In this document: positions 22,841-25,214 of the stretch, one piece after another
Numbering within the stretch: the stretch's first letter is position 1
How the letters are laid out: each line of letters begins with the position of its first letter
Assembly: GCA_900769275.1 (NCBI GenBank)
Contig: CAAGGA010000030.1
Location: 1-25,214 of the forward strand
Direction of reading: 5' to 3'
Origin: an uncultured Prevotella sp.
GTDB lineage: Bacteria > Bacteroidota > Bacteroidia > Bacteroidales > Bacteroidaceae
DNA length: 25,214 nucleotides
Notes under the pieces: generated by a model
What the model saw: the letters and a program-made list of their open reading frames with translations, nothing else
Told to the model about the DNA's origin: nothing
The model's database searches: none
Translations under genes and position numbers: made by a program

Positions 22841-23095
22841 TTATCCCAAATTGTTAATCTGCAGAGCGAGGCTTGACTTGATATTTGCTGCCTTGTTCTT
22901 GTGGATGATGTTCCTCTTGGCGAGCTTGTCAAGCATCTTCTGTAGGGTAGGAAGCATCTTTACGAGTTCTTCCTTGTCTGTTGTAGCACGGAATTTACGG
23001 ACTGCGTTACGCATTGTCTTTGCGTAGTACTTGTTGTGAAGAGTTCTTGCCTTGGTCTGGCGTATTCTCTTCTCGCATGATTTGTGGTTTGCCAT
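22841..23095 (-). CDS. rpsT: 30S ribosomal protein S20
   Basis: S20 binds 16S rRNA in the body of the 30S subunit. I start it at MANHKSCEKRIRQ (ATG ending at 23095), giving 84 residues, the usual S20 length. The longer frame adds 28 Pro-rich residues with no S20 similarity. The protein is basic and helical with the family stretch KTMRNAVRKF and the C-terminal IHKNKAANIKSSLALQI. It lies about 200 nt downstream of tRNA-Glu on the same strand, and I see no promoter between them, so one transcript is likely. A short inverted repeat (GGGAT...ATCCC) spans its stop codon. Confidence 0.95.
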   Translation of the reverse strand: MANHKSCEKRIRQTKARTLHNKYYAKTMRNAVRKFRATTDKEELVKMLPTLQKMLDKLAKRNIIHKNKAANIKSSLALQINNLG

Positions 23096-23292
23096 TTCTG
23101 ATGGTTTGTTTTGATTTGGTTGATAAGATTTAGCCTTGGGTCTTGCGCCTTCAGGGCTGCCCGGGCGGATTTCTTGCAAAATCCTCCGTCACCTTGTCCC
23201 GTATGTGCTGTCTTTAGTATGCATGAAATGCGTTTTCGACAACATTGTGGTATCGAATCTCTTCGAGATGACGGATAAAAGCTTGTGATTTG

Positions 23293-23364
23293 TAGTCCCT
23301 AGGAGAGTCGAACTCCTCTTTAGAGAATGAAAATCTCTCGTCCTAACCGATAGACGAAGGGACC
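23293..23364 (-). tRNA. tRNA-Glu (TTC)
   Basis: Minus strand, 72 nt. Acceptor arms are GGTCCCT/AGGGACT (closing G-T pair), anticodon arm AGAGA-TTTTCAT-TCTCT with anticodon TTC, T arm GAGGAG-TTCGACT-CTCCT, discriminator A. CCA is not encoded. The promoter is at 23449-23480; rpsT follows on the same strand. Confidence 0.95.
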
Positions 23365-23448
23365 GTCCTTGTTTTTTTTGCTTTTTGCAGTGTGCTGTCA
23401 GAGTCTCTGTATTGACATTACTCTCACGCTTTATCTGTTAAGCGGGTG

Positions 23449-23480
23449 CAAAGGTACGACATTTCTTTCAAATCTCCAAA
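23449..23480 (-). promoter_or_regulatory. Promoter of tRNA-Glu and probably rpsT
   Basis: The plus-strand CAAAGGTA (23449-23456) reads TACCTTTG on the minus strand, and CAAA (23477-23480) gives TTTG at a 20-nt spacing, a full consensus match. The predicted start is about 80 nt before the tRNA 5' end. Confidence 0.75.
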
Positions 23481-23519
23481 TTTTCAGACCATTTTCTTCT
23501 CTTTTTGGATGAATTTTCG

Positions 23520-23527
23520 TAATTTTG
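23520..23527 (+). promoter_or_regulatory. Candidate -7 box for recO
   Basis: TAATTTTG fits TAnnTTTG and lies 30 nt before the recO ATG. No TTTG is found about 20 nt upstream, so this is a weak or differently read promoter. It lies back to back with the tRNA-Glu promoter. Confidence 0.4.
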
Positions 23528-23557
23528 TCTCCAAGAATCATCTAAAAAACTTGTTAT

Positions 23558-24283
23558 ATGCAGGTAAAGTGTCGTTGTATTGTGCTTAGGACTGTCAAGT
23601 ACGGAGACCGTAGTGTCATCATCGACTTGCTTACTCGGGAGTATGGCAGGATGAGCGTTGTGTGGCGTATGCCGAAATTGGGGAGGGGGAGTGTACGCCG
23701 GCAGTATCTTCAGACGCTTTCTGTCCTCGAAGTGGTGTGCGACCGCCGTTCCGCAGTGTCGTTGCCATTGCTCAAGGAGGCCCGGATGGCGGAACCTTAT
23801 TCCACGATGCAGACTGACCCTGTGAAGTCGTGCGTGGCTTTTTTCATAGCGGAGTTCTTGTGTCTTGCTACGAGGTCTGAGCAGGAGAATCCTTTTCTCT
23901 ATGATTTCGTGGAGAGCAGTCTTGTCTGGTATGATGCCTCTCTTGTAGCAACTGCCAATTTTCATCTCATGTTTATGATGCGAGTATCGCGCTTCCTCGG
24001 ATTCTATCCCAATGTGGAGGATTATTCCGAGGGAGACTTTTTCGACCTTCGTGCCGGTCGCTTTACCTCTGTGTCGCCACTGCATGGTGACTTCCTTCGC
24101 CCAGACGAGTCACGAAGCATCTGTACTCTTATGCGCATGACAGCCTCCAATATGCACCTTTTCCGTCTTTCGCGCACGCAAAGAAACAATATAGTGGAGG
24201 TGTTACTCCGTTTCTACTCTCTCCATATCCCCGATTTCCGTCCCTTGAAGTCGTGGGATGTTCTCAGGGAAGTGTTCGATTAA
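23558..24283 (+). CDS. recO: DNA repair protein RecO
   Basis: RecO acts with RecR (and RecF) to load RecA on SSB-coated single-stranded DNA and to anneal strands during recombinational repair. At 241 residues it matches Bacteroidetes RecO length. The N-terminal OB fold (about 1-80) contains CIVLRTVKYGDRSVIIDLLTREYG, the standard opening of the family. The helical C-terminal domain follows with FLGFYPN and FDLRAGRFT. The four zinc-binding cysteines found in some RecO proteins (for example Deinococcus) are absent, which is normal for this group. It is transcribed away from tRNA-Glu. The AT-rich remnant region starts just after its stop. Confidence 0.92.
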   Translation: MQVKCRCIVLRTVKYGDRSVIIDLLTREYGRMSVVWRMPKLGRGSVRRQYLQTLSVLEVVCDRRSAVSLPLLKEARMAEPYSTMQTDPVKSCVAFFIAEFLCLATRSEQENPFLYDFVESSLVWYDASLVATANFHLMFMMRVSRFLGFYPNVEDYSEGDFFDLRAGRFTSVSPLHGDFLRPDESRSICTLMRMTASNMHLFRLSRTQRNNIVEVLLRFYSLHIPDFRPLKSWDVLREVFD

Positions 24284-24401
24284 GGAGATGTATTAATGAC
24301 AGGAACTCGTTATGCAGCGGGCACAATACGACGAAAACATCGGGTTAAGGCTCGACAACCACTGGATGAATGAAATATTAATGGCATAAAATATATTGTT
24401 A

Positions 24402-24638
24402 ATGACAAAGCGCAAAATACCAAAACTGTTTGAGGACAGGAAGATTCGTACCGTATGGGACGATGAGCAGGAGAAGTGGTACTTCTCTATTGTTGACGTG
24501 GTTGGAGCGCTGGCAGATAGTAAGGACTATCAAACTGCCAGAAAGTATTGGAACAAGCTAAAGCAACGTTTAAAGGAAGAAGGATTTGAGTCGGTGACAA
24601 ATTGTCACCAGTTGAAAAGAACAAGGTCTATTAGATAA
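24402..24638 (+). pseudogene. Truncated Bro-N (antirepressor-like) gene
   Basis: Residues 1-70 (KLFEDRKIRTVWDDEQEKWYF, SIVDVVGALADSKDYQTARKYWNKLKQRLKEEG, TNCHQLK) match the Bro-N domain found in phage antirepressors and in chromosomal Bro-N genes of Bacteroidetes, which are normally about 250-300 residues. After QLK the family similarity stops, and seven unrelated residues lead to a TAA. No other frame continues it, so the C-terminal three quarters appear deleted. I use the ATG at 24402; a TTG two codons earlier is in frame. Codon use and AT content differ from recO, which suggests acquired DNA. A functional short protein cannot be excluded. Confidence 0.7.
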
Positions 24639-24710
24639 CGATCTTGAATCTTAAGCCATAGACAGATATTTCATATCTATAAATGAGGCTTAATAAAATG
24701 CATTTCCCTA

Positions 24711-25025
24711 ATGAATAAAAATAAATTAAAAGAAAAAACATTCCAAAATATTGGAGAATTGATTTATTGGTCGTATTCGAATCTGCAAATGCTTCATTAT
24801 GCACATACGGCAGGAAAATGGAAATATGACCGCTTATGTTATATGATTCGTTCCAAGGCATTCAAGGCTTACAAGGAGGGCAGGTGGAATATTCACGACC
24901 TGTTTGAGTTGAATATTGAAAAAATCAGCGACAATAATCATTGTTGGTATTGTGGCAAGGAATTACCAATTTCGCAATTAACCAGAGATTATGTCTTTCC
25001 TCGCAGTAAAGGTGGGTGTAATTAA
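24711..25025 (+). pseudogene. Truncated HNH endonuclease-like gene with altered motif
   Basis: The 104-residue frame has a helical N-terminal part (FQNIGELIYWSYSNLQMLHYA) and then CWYCGKELPISQLTRDYVFPRSKGG. This is the first half of an HNH nuclease zinc-finger domain. In the family the Asp is followed by His (DH); here the codon is TAT, giving Tyr, where CAT would be His. The frame then stops at 25023-25025, before the second CxxC and the final His should appear. Missing the motif His and half the domain, it is unlikely to cut DNA. It follows the truncated Bro-N gene by 72 nt, and both are AT-rich. Confidence 0.7.
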
Positions 25026-25214
25026 TTGTTACGCGTGCGTGAGGCCTCATATTGAGGCCAATGGAGCTTTAGTAATGCCTTTATAGACAGAATTGCTCAT
25101 ATTCGGATACACCTTCCTCCACCCAAAGGCTGGGGACGATAAGAGCAAGTCCTTGCAAACAAAAGTTTGTCAAGGACTTGCATTTATAACAATTAATTAA
25201 GCTGCGGATTTAAG
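25026..25214. other. Non-coding right edge with two hairpins
   Basis: GGCCTCA-TAT-TGAGGCC forms a 7-bp hairpin at 25043-25059. A larger hairpin follows at 25146-25182. I see no gene in the remaining 189 bases; the closing sequence is AT-rich and may lead to the next gene. Confidence 0.5.
25146..25182. terminator. Hairpin at the right edge, possible terminator
   Basis: GCAAGTCCTTG (25146-25156) pairs with CAAGGACTTGC (25172-25182). The stem is extended by CAAAC/GTTTG, giving about 16 bp with one bulged base and an AAAA loop. An A/T-rich stretch follows on both sides, so direction is unclear. Confidence 0.5.

Noticed and set aside
23096..23179. N-terminal extension of rpsT by 28 residues
   Set aside because: S20 begins with MANHKS and is 84 residues long; the extra Pro-rich residues are leader sequence.
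24294..24389. Two short overlapping frames between recO and the Bro-N remnant as genes
   Set aside because: They are about 25 codons each with no recognisable domain or leader; mentioned only as possible debris.
24664..24678. AGATAT-TTC-ATATCT palindrome between the two truncated genes as an operator
   Set aside because: Only 6-bp arms in AT-rich DNA; expected by chance and without a promoter nearby.

Overview
The window looks like a chromosomal segment of a Bacteroidales bacterium, most likely Prevotella in the broad sense. The evidence is the long Lys/Glu/Pro-rich N-terminal arm of IF-2, Bacteroidales-type SufB/C/D/S, RecO and GyrB, a secreted M64 (IgA-protease family) peptidase, and Bacteroidetes promoters (TTTG, about 20 bp, TAnnTTTG) before most transcription units. 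Gene naming rests on motifs and family memory, because no database search was possible.

Layout. 1-8400 (+): infB, M64 peptidase, sufB, sufC, sufD. 8400-9620: a 1.2 kb interruption with three hairpins, a small membrane-protein gene on the minus strand and an intergenic space with dyads. 9537-11457 (+): own promoter, sufS and a SpoU/TrmH-type RNA methyltransferase gene. 11555-11730 (-): tRNA-Asn with terminator and promoter. 11808-15241 (+): promoter, S41 C-terminal processing protease, rnhB and a WYL-type regulator, closely packed. 15246-16903 (+): gpmI with its own promoter and terminator. 16958-18334 (+): ung and a cysteine-rich DUF3109 protein. 18460-20414 (-): an orphan secreted protein with a rhamnosidase-N-like fold, overlapping an AraC-type regulator. 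20554-22630 (-): gyrB. 22841-23480 (-): tRNA-Glu followed by rpsT. 23520-24283 (+): recO. 24402-25025 (+): two truncated genes (Bro-N antirepressor-like, and an HNH nuclease whose motif His is Tyr), AT-rich and apparently degraded mobile DNA.

The genes are mostly housekeeping: translation (infB, rpsT, two tRNAs), Fe-S cluster assembly (sufBCDS), DNA repair, replication and topology (ung, rnhB, recO, gyrB) and glycolysis (gpmI). Two periplasmic or secreted proteases and a small carbohydrate-type secreted protein with its regulator give the accessory flavour.

The most unusual signal lies between the genes. Six intergenic copies of a structured element fill whole spaces between genes. Each has a GGTT-containing heptamer or octamer repeated in tandem, then a unique core, then the complementary repeat in tandem (one copy shares its left arm with its neighbour). 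Two core families occur: family A at 2984-3078, 11455-11550 and 11852-11954, and family B at 4556-4640, 6108-6218 and 6219-6287. A separate decamer polypyrimidine tract lies at 18391-18460. I know of no name for these elements. In addition, RnhB and Ung (clearly) and the TrmH-like enzyme (less surely) carry in-frame insertions compared with standard family members.
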